Assembly: GCF_014646115.1 (NCBI RefSeq)
Contig: NZ_BMMV01000033.1
Location: 21,365 to 85,364, forward strand
DNA length: 64,000 nt
Direction: 5' to 3'
From: Streptomyces camponoticapitis
GTDB taxonomy: Bacteria > Actinomycetota > Actinomycetes > Streptomycetales > Streptomycetaceae
Below are positions 16,773 through 24,669 of the stretch, in pieces. The notes under the pieces were generated by a model. It was given only the letters and a program-made list of their open reading frames with translations. It did no database searches and was not told the DNA's origin. Positions within the stretch are counted from its first letter, which is position 1. Every line of letters starts with the position of its first letter. The position numbers were made by a program, and so were the translations under genes.

Positions 16773-17747
16773 GTGGAGACTGTGGCGCAGCGGCAGACCG
16801 AACATCCGGACGTCGAGAACATAACCGAGCCGGGGGACGGGCCAGGGGCCGGGCAGCGCCATGACGTGCTGGTCGTCGGCGGTTGCGGCGTCGACACGGT
16901 CGTCCGTGTCGACTCGCTCCCCGTCCCGCTCGCCGACTCCGTCGGCGTCGGGCCGATCCTCGAACGGCCCGGCCAGACCGGCGGCAATGTGGCCCTGGGC
17001 TGTCGTGCCCTCGGACTGAACGTCAAATTCCTGGACTTCGTCGGTGACGACCCGGCGGGCGCTCAGATCCGTGAACATCTCGCCAAGGGCGGTGTGGACT
17101 TCGAGGGGCTGATCTCGGCCGCGGGCACGCGCCGTGCGGTCAATCTCGTCGAGAGGACGGGGCGCCGGATGTCCTTCCACGACGCGCGCGATCCGGAGGA
17201 CCTGCGGATGCCGCGCGACTTCTATCTCCCCCACCTCGCGCGGGCCCGCCATGTCCATGTGTCGATCACGAACTTCACCCGTTTCCTCTTCGACGACATC
17301 ATCGAACAAGGTGTCCCCGTCTCGACCGACCTGCACGACTGGGACGGGGTGGACGCCTACCACCGTGAGTTCGCCTACCGCGCCGACCTGGTCTTCCTCA
17401 GCGCCGCCGGGGCGAGCGAGCGGATAGCTCCGGTGATGCGGGAGATCCTGCGTGAGGGCAGGGCACAGGCGGTGGTGGCCACGGCGGGCGCCGGAGGCTC
17501 GTACCTGCTGACCCGGGAGGGCAGCCGTACGCCCCGGCCGATCCCGGCGACCGTCCCGCCCGCACCGGTGGTGGACTCCAACGGCGCGGGCGACGCGTAT
17601 GTCGCCGGGTTCCTCTACGGGCGGCTGGCCGGACGGGACCTGGAGGCCTGTGCGCGCCTCGGCGCGGTCGCGGGCGCCTACGCCTGCACGGTGGAGGGCA
17701 GTTCGTCGCTGATCGGCATCGACGCGCTTCTCGCCCGCAGGGCCTGA
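16773..17747 (+). CDS. PfkB/ribokinase-family sugar or nucleoside kinase
   Basis: The 324-residue protein has the PfkB pattern: DVLVVGGCGVDTVVRVD, then RPGQTGGNVALGCRALG (~70-86) and the C-terminal signature DSNGAGDAYVAGFLYG with the catalytic aspartate. It phosphorylates a sugar or related alcohol with ATP; the substrate is not evident. The start is a GTG at 16773, with a second in-frame GTG at 16782 that has AAGG 8 nt upstream and is equally plausible. A TACTGT at 16740-16745 could be the -10 element. Its stop codon lies within a hairpin shared with the convergent gene. Confidence 0.88.
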   Translation: METVAQRQTEHPDVENITEPGDGPGAGQRHDVLVVGGCGVDTVVRVDSLPVPLADSVGVGPILERPGQTGGNVALGCRALGLNVKFLDFVGDDPAGAQIREHLAKGGVDFEGLISAAGTRRAVNLVERTGRRMSFHDARDPEDLRMPRDFYLPHLARARHVHVSITNFTRFLFDDIIEQGVPVSTDLHDWDGVDAYHREFAYRADLVFLSAAGASERIAPVMREILREGRAQAVVATAGAGGSYLLTREGSRTPRPIPATVPPAPVVDSNGAGDAYVAGFLYGRLAGRDLEACARLGAVAGAYACTVEGSSSLIGIDALLARRA

Positions 17748-17770
17748 GGCAGGCCGGCCTCCGCCTCAGG
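17743..17770. terminator. bidirectional hairpin between convergent genes
   Basis: CCTGAGGC (17743-17750) pairs with GCCTCAGG (17763-17770), with a further self-complementary AGGCCGGCCT between them. It covers both stop codons, that of the kinase (17745-17747) and that of the DUF6745-like gene (17766-17768). Confidence 0.55.
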
Positions 17771-18794
17771 TCTGCTTCAGCGGGTCGTACTCCTTGGCGT
17801 CCAGGCCGAACGTCCAGGCGACGCCCTCCTTGGCGGTACGCGTCCCCGGCGGCACCCGCAGCCAGTAGGTGCGGCTGGTGCCGTCGGGCTCGGGGGTCGA
17901 ATTGACGACTTCGACCATCACGACGTCCTCGTCACCGGCGAGCGCTATCCGCCACAGGATGCCGGTCTCGTCCTTGCTGATCGGCTCGGCGCCCGACTCG
18001 GTGAGATACCGGTCGTAGCCGTAGTGCTCCAGCATGACGCGGCGCAGCTCCGCGTTCTCCTCGTTGCGGATCCGGGCCGGGTCGAGCGAGGTGAGCTCGT
18101 CGAGGAAGTCGGCCGGGACCGGCATACCGCGCCACGCGTAGAGGGCGAAGCCGTCCGGGTAGGCGAGGGCCGGGCCGTCACCGCGGTCGAGACGCCCCGC
18201 CTCGTCGCGGTGCAGCTCCACGGGACGTTCGCAGACCACCGTCACGTTCTCGTACGGCCACCACCAGCCCGCGTGCGCCGCCACCTCGGCGAGCCCGGCG
18301 AGCCGGTCGCCGCGGCCGTCGAACGCGGCGAGCCAGGCGGCGTCGTGCTGCCCGAGGACCGCGTCGAGCAGCAGCTGACGTGTCTCGGCGAGGTCCGTCG
18401 CCTCCGTGCCGGACGCGTCGGTGATGCCCGACCGGATCCGGTCGGCGAGGGCGCGGGTGTTGTCCCACAGCCGGGCGCCGGTCGCCCCCCACCACTCGGC
18501 CCAGCCCGCCGGGCCCAACTCGTCGTGGATACGCCGCCGTTCCTCCGCCCACGGCTTGGTGCGCACCTCCTCGCGGACCGATCCGCCCTGATCCGTGAGG
18601 GACCTGACGGCGGCGAGTCCCGCGAGCGGGGAGTCCGCCCAGATGATCCGCTCGGGCTCGGCCAGCCCGGCCGTCCGGTAGGCGAGCCGTATCCCCGCCT
18701 CGGCCGCCGGCCGGTCGGCCGCGCCTGTCGCCGCGGCGACGCCCCGCCACTTGTCCACATTCCGCATGTCTGAAGCCCCGTCCCCTGTCGTCAC
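17766..18794 (-). CDS. DUF6745-like protein of unknown function
   Basis: The 342-residue protein resembles the DUF6745 family, identified from memory of its pattern. The most telling parts are HAGWWWPYENVTVVCERPVELHRDEAGRL, DGPALAYPDGFALYAWRGMPVPADF and the C-terminal RTYWLRVPPGTRTAKEGVAWTFGL. No transmembrane segment or signal is seen and no catalytic motif is obvious. The start is the ATG at 18794; an in-frame ATG at 18767 (MRNVDKW) is possible. The gene follows a small gene on the same strand by 83 bp, and the two are divergent from the STM4011-4015-type operon, suggesting association with it. Confidence 0.7.
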   Translation of the reverse strand: MTTGDGASDMRNVDKWRGVAAATGAADRPAAEAGIRLAYRTAGLAEPERIIWADSPLAGLAAVRSLTDQGGSVREEVRTKPWAEERRRIHDELGPAGWAEWWGATGARLWDNTRALADRIRSGITDASGTEATDLAETRQLLLDAVLGQHDAAWLAAFDGRGDRLAGLAEVAAHAGWWWPYENVTVVCERPVELHRDEAGRLDRGDGPALAYPDGFALYAWRGMPVPADFLDELTSLDPARIRNEENAELRRVMLEHYGYDRYLTESGAEPISKDETGILWRIALAGDEDVVMVEVVNSTPEPDGTSRTYWLRVPPGTRTAKEGVAWTFGLDAKEYDPLKQT

Positions 18795-18877
18795 TGTCCC
18801 GTGTATTTTCCTGCCGAGCCGTCGTCGACCGTCTTCGAGTCGTCGTCGAGCCGCACGCCCGGTCCGTTCGCGCGTCC

Positions 18878-19207
18878 TCAGTCGGCGACGACGCGCACCG
18901 CTCCCGGCAGGTACTCGCGCTGGCGCACCACGCGGAACCAGCCCTTCGGCAGCGCTATCGCCGCGTGCTCCTCGTGCACCACCCGGCCGCCCTCCGGCAG
19001 ATGGAGCAGCATCGGCCCGAACTCGCCGCCCGTCTCGCGGACGAGCAGACCCGGGCCCGTCACCGCGTGGGCGTGTCCCGTGACCTCACCGAGCGCCAGA
19101 ACGAGGCGCCCCCGCGCGTCCCTCGACTCGCCCCTCGTCCCGGCGACACCGGACGGCACGCTCTCCTCCGCCACGGGCACGATGAGCACGTCTCCCTGCC
19201 GGTACAT
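18878..19207 (-). CDS. small conserved hypothetical protein (YRQGDVL type)
   Basis: The 109-residue protein starts MYRQGDVLIVPV and continues VLALGEVTGHAHAV, HLPEGGRVVHEEHAAIALPKG and ends VVRQREYLPGAVRVVAD. Proteins of this pattern are scattered through bacteria and phages without known function; the GHAHAV and HEEHA histidines could bind a metal, as in a small beta-barrel, but this is speculation. The ATG at 19207 is preferred because GAGGGGA precedes it; an upstream ATG at 19276 has no site. It is the first gene of a two-gene unit with the DUF6745-like gene, divergent from the LRR genes starting at 19377. Confidence 0.7.
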   Translation of the reverse strand: MYRQGDVLIVPVAEESVPSGVAGTRGESRDARGRLVLALGEVTGHAHAVTGPGLLVRETGGEFGPMLLHLPEGGRVVHEEHAAIALPKGWFRVVRQREYLPGAVRVVAD

Positions 19208-19376
19208 GGCTCTCCCCTCGACCGGCGGCGCCGAGTGCGCCGACCTGTGAACGACGCTAGACGGTGGGTCTGACAATCGGCTCCGCCCCCGAACCGGGCT
19301 TGTCAGTGGGGCCTGTTACAACTTCTCTCAGCATCAAGCCGATCAACGCCGACGCCCGGTGTCTGGAGCACTCGCC

Positions 19377-20324
19377 ATGACCATTTCGAGCCACCTGCAG
19401 GAGCTGGACGGCCTGCCCGCGTTCGACTTCCCCGCCCCCGAAGCAGAGCCGAAGACGACGCTTCCCGACGCGGGTTCGGTGGCCTGGCGCATCACCGCGG
19501 ACGTGTACGACGGCGAGGAGGAGTGGGAGTCGGCGTTCGCCCGTTTCCTCCGGGCCGTCGACACGACCGAGGTCCGCGCACTGATCATCGGCGCGTGGTC
19601 GGAGGCGTACGAGTCCTCTCCCGACGGCGTGGTGGAGGCGCTGGTCGCCGCGAGCGGCCAACTCCCCTCCCTCAGGGCGCTGTTCCTCGGTGACATGACC
19701 TACGAGGAGTGCGAGATCTCGTGGATCAACCAGCGAGAGATGCGGTCGCTGCTCGACGGCCTCCCGCAGCTCCACTCGTTCGGGGTCCGCGGCGGCCAGG
19801 ATCTGGACATGTCCGGCATCAAGCACGAACGGCTGCGTTCGCTGACCGTCGAGACGGGTGGTCTGGACGCCGGCGTGGTGCGGAGCATCGGCGCGGCCGA
19901 ACTGCCCGCGCTGGAGCATCTGGACATCTGGCTGGGCACGTCCTGGTACGGCGCGAACACGATCGTGGCCGACCTGGAGCCGTTCCTGACCGGAGAGCGT
20001 CTTCCGGCCCTGACGTCACTCGCGCTGCGCAACAGCGAGATCCAGGACGACATAGCGGCGGCGATGGCGGGAGCGCCGGTGGTGGCCCGGCTGGAGACGC
20101 TGGACCTGTCGATGGGCACCCTCGGGGACGAGGGCGCCGAGGCGCTGCTCGCCGGCCAGCCGCTCACGCATCTCAAGAAGCTCGATCTGCACCACCACTA
20201 CCTGAGCAAGCCCATGGAGGACCGGATCCGCGAGACGCTGGAGCCCGCCGGTGTGGTCGTGGACCTGTCCGAGCGCGAGTCCCCCAGGGACGACGAGTCG
20301 CGTTACACGGCGGTGGCCGAATGA
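19377..20324 (+). CDS. STM4015-family leucine-rich-repeat protein, paralogue 1
   Basis: The 315-residue cytoplasmic protein has irregular leucine-rich repeats over most of its length (LPSLRALFLGDM, LPQLHSFGVRG, ERLRSLTVETGG, LPALEHLDIWLG, LPALTSLALRNSEIQDDI, LETLDLSMGTLGDEGAEALL, LTHLKKLDLHHHYLS). N-terminal GLPAFDFP and the repeat layout match the STM4015 family of the Salmonella STM4011-4015 neighbourhood. The C-terminus is an acidic tail ending RYTAVAE, closely matched by the next gene. The ATG at 19377 has GGAG 8 nt upstream; a GTG at 19359 is less likely. LRR proteins usually bind other proteins, so it may be a scaffold or a substrate for the enzymes encoded downstream. Confidence 0.88.
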   Translation: MTISSHLQELDGLPAFDFPAPEAEPKTTLPDAGSVAWRITADVYDGEEEWESAFARFLRAVDTTEVRALIIGAWSEAYESSPDGVVEALVAASGQLPSLRALFLGDMTYEECEISWINQREMRSLLDGLPQLHSFGVRGGQDLDMSGIKHERLRSLTVETGGLDAGVVRSIGAAELPALEHLDIWLGTSWYGANTIVADLEPFLTGERLPALTSLALRNSEIQDDIAAAMAGAPVVARLETLDLSMGTLGDEGAEALLAGQPLTHLKKLDLHHHYLSKPMEDRIRETLEPAGVVVDLSERESPRDDESRYTAVAE

Positions 20325-21289
20325 GCGACGGGATCGACCACATCGAGGAGTTCCACGGGCTTCCCGTCTTCACCCTCGCGCGCGACGAGGCGCCCGCGCC
20401 GGGGGCGTTGCCCGAGCCGGACGCCGTCGCGTGGCGGCTGGACTGCGGGTGGGACGAGAAATGGACGTTCCCCGAGCTGTGGCGGCACTTCACGAGTGTG
20501 GTGGACACCGAGCGCGTGCGCGCGCTGGTCATCGGGCCGTGGTGGAGCGGCGAGTACTCGGAGCTGGCGCCCGTCCAGGAGCTGATCGTCGCCGACGCTG
20601 CACGCTTCCCGGCCCTGCGCGCGCTGTTCCTGGCGGACGTGGTGGGCGAGGAGTGCGAGGTGTCCTGGCTGCGGATCAACGACATCACGCCGGCCATCGA
20701 GGCGTTCCCGCTGCTGGAGAATTTCGGCGTGCGGGGCTGCGGCGACACCTACCGGGACGGTGATCTGCGGCTGCGGCCGGTGAAGCACGACCGGCTGCGT
20801 GTCCTGCGTTTCGAGTCGGGCGGGCTCCCGGGTTCGGTCGTGCGCGCCGTCGGCGCGAGCGAACTGCCCGCGCTGGAACATGTGGAGCTGTGGCTGGGCG
20901 TCGACGAGTACGGCGGCAACGCGACCCTCGCCGATCTGGCGCCCCTCCTCGACGGCGGCCGATTCCCCCGCCTGCGCCATCTGGGGCTCCAGAACAGCGA
21001 GATCCAGGACGAGATCGCCGGCGCGGTGGCCGCGGCGCCGGTCGTCGCCGGGCTCGAATCACTGGCGCTGTCGATGGGCACGCTCACCGACGCGGGGGCC
21101 GAGGCACTGCTCGCCGGCCAGCCGCTCACGCACCTCGACGAGCTGGACCTGAGCCACCACTACATCTCAGCGCCGTGGCGCACCCGGATCCAGGAGGCTC
21201 TGGAGCCCCACGGTGTGCGGGTGGAGCTGGAGGTGGCCCACGACATCGACGAAGACGACGAGTGGCGTTATGTCGCCGTCTCCGAGTAG
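20321..21289 (+). CDS. STM4015-family leucine-rich-repeat protein, paralogue 2
   Basis: The 322-residue protein is a tandem-duplicate homologue of the previous one: GLPVFTLA, LIVADAARFPALRALFLADVVGEECEVSW, LPALEHVELWLG, LGLQNSEIQDEI, SLALSMGTLTDAGAEALLAGQPLTHLDELDLSHHYIS. Its acidic C-terminus ends RYVAVSE, nearly the same as RYTAVAE in paralogue 1 although linker residues have diverged, which points to selection on the last residues. The start overlaps the previous stop as ATGA, and the 3' end overlaps the ATP-grasp-like gene by 20 bp. Confidence 0.88.
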   Translation: MSDGIDHIEEFHGLPVFTLARDEAPAPGALPEPDAVAWRLDCGWDEKWTFPELWRHFTSVVDTERVRALVIGPWWSGEYSELAPVQELIVADAARFPALRALFLADVVGEECEVSWLRINDITPAIEAFPLLENFGVRGCGDTYRDGDLRLRPVKHDRLRVLRFESGGLPGSVVRAVGASELPALEHVELWLGVDEYGGNATLADLAPLLDGGRFPRLRHLGLQNSEIQDEIAGAVAAAPVVAGLESLALSMGTLTDAGAEALLAGQPLTHLDELDLSHHYISAPWRTRIQEALEPHGVRVELEVAHDIDEDDEWRYVAVSE

Positions 21290-22436
21290 CGGCGGGCCGC
21301 GCCTCGCGGTCGTCGGCAATCCCGCGAACCGCCGCGTGCGGCTGTTCCAGGACGCGGTGGGCGCGGCGGGCCTGCCACCGGCGCGTGAGGTGGCCTGGCT
21401 CGATGTGCTGGGCGGGCGTGCCGAGTTCCGGCCCGGTGAGGTCGTCCGGGTGGAGTCGCCGGGCGAGGACGCGGAGGTGGAGCGGCTGCTGCGCGGCACG
21501 GACGATCCGACGCGGGTCGAGGGCACAGCCCTCTGGTACGAGCGGTTCACCTCCGCCGTACGGAAGTTGGGCCGCGCCGTGCGGGAGGCGGGGGCGCGTC
21601 TTCTGGACGAGCCGGACGAGTTGGCGGTGCTGTTCGACAAGCGGCTGTGCCACGAGGTCCTGGACCTGGCGTCCGTACCGGTGCCACCGTCACCGACGTC
21701 CGGGGCCGGCGCCCCGCCCGTGCGCGGCTGGGACGATGTGCGGGCCCTGATGGGCGGTCCCGGCATGCGCCGGGCGTTCGTCAAGATCGCCCACGGCTCG
21801 TCGGCCTCCGGGGTGCTGGCCGTCGAGACCGCCGGCCCCGGCCGGGTGCGCGCGACGACCTCTGTCGAACGCGACGCGACCGGGCGGCTGTTCAACTCGC
21901 TGCGGGTGCGGCGTCTGACCACTGAGCCCGAGGTGGCGGCGATCGTCGACGCGCTGGCCCCGGACGGGCTGCATGTCGAGCGGTGGCTGCCGAAGGCCAT
22001 GCAGAACGGCAGAGCGACGGACCTGCGGGTGGTGGTCGTCGCGGGCCGGGCGACGCACGCCGTCGTACGGACCAGCTCGTCGCCGATGACCAACTTGCAT
22101 CTCGGCGGGTCGCGCGGCGATCTCAACGCGGTGCGGGCGGCGACCGAAGCGGCGAGCGGCGGCGGGGGCTGGCGGGCCGCCCTGGAGATCTGCGAGCGGG
22201 CCGCCTCGTGCTTCCCCGGCACGCACTGTGTGGGGGTGGACCTGCTGCCCGCGACCGGCTGGCGCCGCTTCGCCGTCGGCGAGGTCAACGCCTTCGGCGA
22301 TCTGCTGCCCGGCCTCACCGGACTGCCCGGCAGCGGCGCGGAGGGCCTGGACACCTACGGGGCGCAGCTCGCGGCCCTGCGGTCGAAGGTGCCGTGTAGG
22401 GCGGACGACGGAGGTGAGTGGCGTGCACGCCTCTGA
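21270..22436 (+). CDS. STM4014-family protein, ATP-grasp-like
   Basis: The 388-residue protein matches the STM4014 family. Its middle and C-terminal parts look like an ATP-grasp fold: FVKIAHGSSASGVLAVET resembles the lysine plus glycine loop, VERWLPKA the adenine-contacting strand, and DLRVVVVAGRATHAVVRTSSSPMTNLHLGG the RimK/D-Ala-ligase-like metal region, followed by CVGVDLLP and VGEVNAFGDLLPGL for the metal-binding Asp/Asn residues. ATP-grasp enzymes join a carboxylate to an amine through an acyl phosphate. The N-terminal RLAVVGNPANRRVRLFQDA domain is Rossmann-like. The chosen ATG at 21270 overlaps the upstream gene. No substrate is established. Confidence 0.82.
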   Translation: MSPSPSSGGPRLAVVGNPANRRVRLFQDAVGAAGLPPAREVAWLDVLGGRAEFRPGEVVRVESPGEDAEVERLLRGTDDPTRVEGTALWYERFTSAVRKLGRAVREAGARLLDEPDELAVLFDKRLCHEVLDLASVPVPPSPTSGAGAPPVRGWDDVRALMGGPGMRRAFVKIAHGSSASGVLAVETAGPGRVRATTSVERDATGRLFNSLRVRRLTTEPEVAAIVDALAPDGLHVERWLPKAMQNGRATDLRVVVVAGRATHAVVRTSSSPMTNLHLGGSRGDLNAVRAATEAASGGGGWRAALEICERAASCFPGTHCVGVDLLPATGWRRFAVGEVNAFGDLLPGLTGLPGSGAEGLDTYGAQLAALRSKVPCRADDGGEWRARL

Positions 22437-23301
22437 GACGACGGGTCCCGCGACCACGGGCCCCGGGACCACGGGCGCGGAGCCGCCCGACATGCGCGGG
22501 GTCGTCGGCCGCGACGACCTTCTGCTGATCACGCTCGACACACTGCGTTACGACGTGGCCGCCGAGCTTGCGGAGGCGGGCCGGCTGCCGAATCTCGCCG
22601 GGCATCTCCCGGGCGGGCGCTGGGAGAAGCGGCACGCCCCCGGCAACTTCACCTATGCCTCGCACCAGGCGATGTTCGCCGGGTTCCTGCCGACGCCCGC
22701 CTCGGCTGGGCCCCATCCGCGGCTGTTCGCGGCCCGGTTCGAGGGGAGCGAGTCCACGGCCGCGAGGACGTTCGTCTTCGACACGCCCGACCTCGTGTCG
22801 GGTCTCGCGGACGCCGGGTACCGCACGGTGTGCATCGGGGGTGTCGGCTTCTTCAACAGGCGGGGCGCGCTCGGTTCCGTACTGCCGGGGATGTTCCAGG
22901 AGAGTCACTGGGAGCCGGAGTTCGGTGTCGCCTCGCCCACGTCCTTCGAGTCGCAGGTGGCCCGCGCGGAGCGGGTCGCGGCCGAACTGCCCGCGAGCCG
23001 CCGGCTGTTCCTCTTCGTGAACGTGCCGTCGCTGCACCAGCCGAACTGGTTCCATCTGCCCGGCGCCACCCGTGAGGCGGGCGACTCACGTGAGACGCAC
23101 GCGGCCGCCCTCGAATACGTGGACCGGCACATCGGCCGGCTCTTCGCCGCGGCGAGCAGCCGGCGCCGCTGCTTCACGATCGTCTGTTCCGACCACGGCA
23201 CGGCCTACGGCGACGACGGCTGGACGGGCCACCGCCTCGGCCACGAGTCCGTCTGGACCGTGCCGTACGCCCACTTCTTCCTTGAGCCAGGGGCACCTTG
23301 A
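22423..23301 (+). CDS. STM4013/SEN3800-family hydrolase (alkaline phosphatase/sulfatase superfamily)
   Basis: The 292-residue protein has the metal-ligand pattern of the alkaline-phosphatase superfamily: an early strand DDLLLITLDTLRYDVAA with the first Asp, the nucleophile region FTYASHQAMFAGFLPT, and the late metal site IVCSDHGTAYGDDGWTGHRLGHE. It may hydrolyse a phosphate or sulfate ester, or transfer such a group. No signal peptide, so it acts in the cytosol with its neighbours. The GTG at 22423 is chosen because GGAGG lies 8 nt upstream; GTG at 22414 is the alternative. It overlaps the preceding gene by 14 bp and the next start by 1 bp. Confidence 0.84.
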   Translation: MHASETTGPATTGPGTTGAEPPDMRGVVGRDDLLLITLDTLRYDVAAELAEAGRLPNLAGHLPGGRWEKRHAPGNFTYASHQAMFAGFLPTPASAGPHPRLFAARFEGSESTAARTFVFDTPDLVSGLADAGYRTVCIGGVGFFNRRGALGSVLPGMFQESHWEPEFGVASPTSFESQVARAERVAAELPASRRLFLFVNVPSLHQPNWFHLPGATREAGDSRETHAAALEYVDRHIGRLFAAASSRRRCFTIVCSDHGTAYGDDGWTGHRLGHESVWTVPYAHFFLEPGAP

Positions 23302-24662
23302 TGACCAACACGACCAGTACCACCGGCACCGCGCCCCGGCCGCGCCCGTACGAGAGTTACGTGTACGCGTATCCGCACAAGACCGCGTACCGGCGGCTGG
23401 CGGACCGGCCGGCGCTGAGCGGCCTGTGGGCGGGCGAGCGGAAGAACGCGCTCTCGCTCTATCTGCACATACCGTTCTGCGAGGTCCGCTGCGGCTTCTG
23501 CAACCTCTTCACCCGGATCGGCGCGCCCGACGAACTGACGACCCGTTATCTCGACGCCCTGGACCGGCAGGCGACCGCCGTGGCCGACGCGCTCCACGCC
23601 GACGGCACGGACGGTGTGCGCTTCGCCGCGGCCGCCTTCGGCGGCGGCACGCCCACCTTCCTGACGGCCGGCGAGCTGGAGCGGCTGTGCGACATCGCCG
23701 AGAAGCGGATGGGCGCCGATCTGCGGGCCGTGCCGCTCTCGGTGGAGACGTCGCCGTCGACCGCGACGGCCGACCGGCTCTCGGTGCTGGCCGAGCGCGG
23801 GGCGACGCGCTTGAGCATCGGCGTGCAGAGTTTCGTCGAGGGGGAGGCGAAGGCGGCTGTGCGCCCGCAGCGCCGCTCCGACGTCGAGGCCGCGCTCGGC
23901 CGGATCCGGGACGCGCGTATCCCGGTCCTCAACATCGACCTCATCTACGGCATCGACGGGCAGACCCCGGGGTCCTGGCGGCTCTCCCTCGACGCGGCGC
24001 TCGCCTGGCGGCCGGAGGAGCTGTATCTCTACCCTCTGTACGCACGGCCGTTGACCCCGCTCGGCAGGCGCGCGCATCCCAGTGAGGCCGACTGGGACAC
24101 GCAGCGGCTGGACCTCTACCGGCGGGGCCGGGACCATCTCCTCGCCGAGGGGTACGAGCAGGTGTCGATGCGGATGTTCCGCCGCGCCGGCGCGCCGCAC
24201 GAAGGCGCGGACGACTACGCGTGCCAGACCGACGGCATGATCGGCCTCGGCTGCGGCGCGCGTTCGTACACCTCGGAGCTGCATTACTCCTTCGACTACG
24301 CGGTCGGGATGCGTGAGATCCGGAACATCATCGACGACTACACGACCACCGAGGACTTCTCCCGCGCCGAGGTGGGCCGCGCGGTCGACATGGACGAGGC
24401 GCGCCGCCGCCATCTCCTCCAGTCGCTGCTCCAGGCGGAGGGCATGGAGCTGGAGGAGTACCGCGCGCGGTTCGGCAGCCGTCCGGGTGACGACTTCCCC
24501 GCCGAGCTGGACCGTTTCGCCGGCCTCGGCTGGCTCGACGAGGGGGCCGGGCCCGGCCTGCTGCGGCTCTCGCCCGAGGGGCTCGCCCACTCGGACGCGC
24601 TGGGCCCGGCCCTGTTCTCCCCCGCCGTCCGGGCCGCGATGACCGCGTACGAACCGAAGTGA
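23301..24662 (+). CDS. STM4012-family radical SAM protein (HemN-like)
   Basis: The 453-residue protein has the radical SAM cluster motif C60-x3-C64-x2-C67 in YLHIPFCEVRCGFCNLF, GGGTPTFL for the glycine motif, and RLSIGVQSF and LNIDLIYGI segments, all typical of the HemN/HemW (coproporphyrinogen dehydrogenase) branch. Its place between STM4013- and STM4011-type genes and its C-terminal extension identify it as STM4012-like and not heme-pathway HemN/HemW. The reaction is unknown. The ATG overlaps the previous stop by one base, and the next gene starts 7 bp after it. Confidence 0.88.
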   Translation: MTNTTSTTGTAPRPRPYESYVYAYPHKTAYRRLADRPALSGLWAGERKNALSLYLHIPFCEVRCGFCNLFTRIGAPDELTTRYLDALDRQATAVADALHADGTDGVRFAAAAFGGGTPTFLTAGELERLCDIAEKRMGADLRAVPLSVETSPSTATADRLSVLAERGATRLSIGVQSFVEGEAKAAVRPQRRSDVEAALGRIRDARIPVLNIDLIYGIDGQTPGSWRLSLDAALAWRPEELYLYPLYARPLTPLGRRAHPSEADWDTQRLDLYRRGRDHLLAEGYEQVSMRMFRRAGAPHEGADDYACQTDGMIGLGCGARSYTSELHYSFDYAVGMREIRNIIDDYTTTEDFSRAEVGRAVDMDEARRRHLLQSLLQAEGMELEEYRARFGSRPGDDFPAELDRFAGLGWLDEGAGPGLLRLSPEGLAHSDALGPALFSPAVRAAMTAYEPK

Positions 24663-24669
24663 GGCACCC

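Noticed and set aside
23301..24662. Assignment as coproporphyrinogen III dehydrogenase (HemN/HemW)
   Set aside because: The radical SAM core is HemN-like, but the neighbours and the C-terminal part fit the STM4012 family and no heme genes are nearby.
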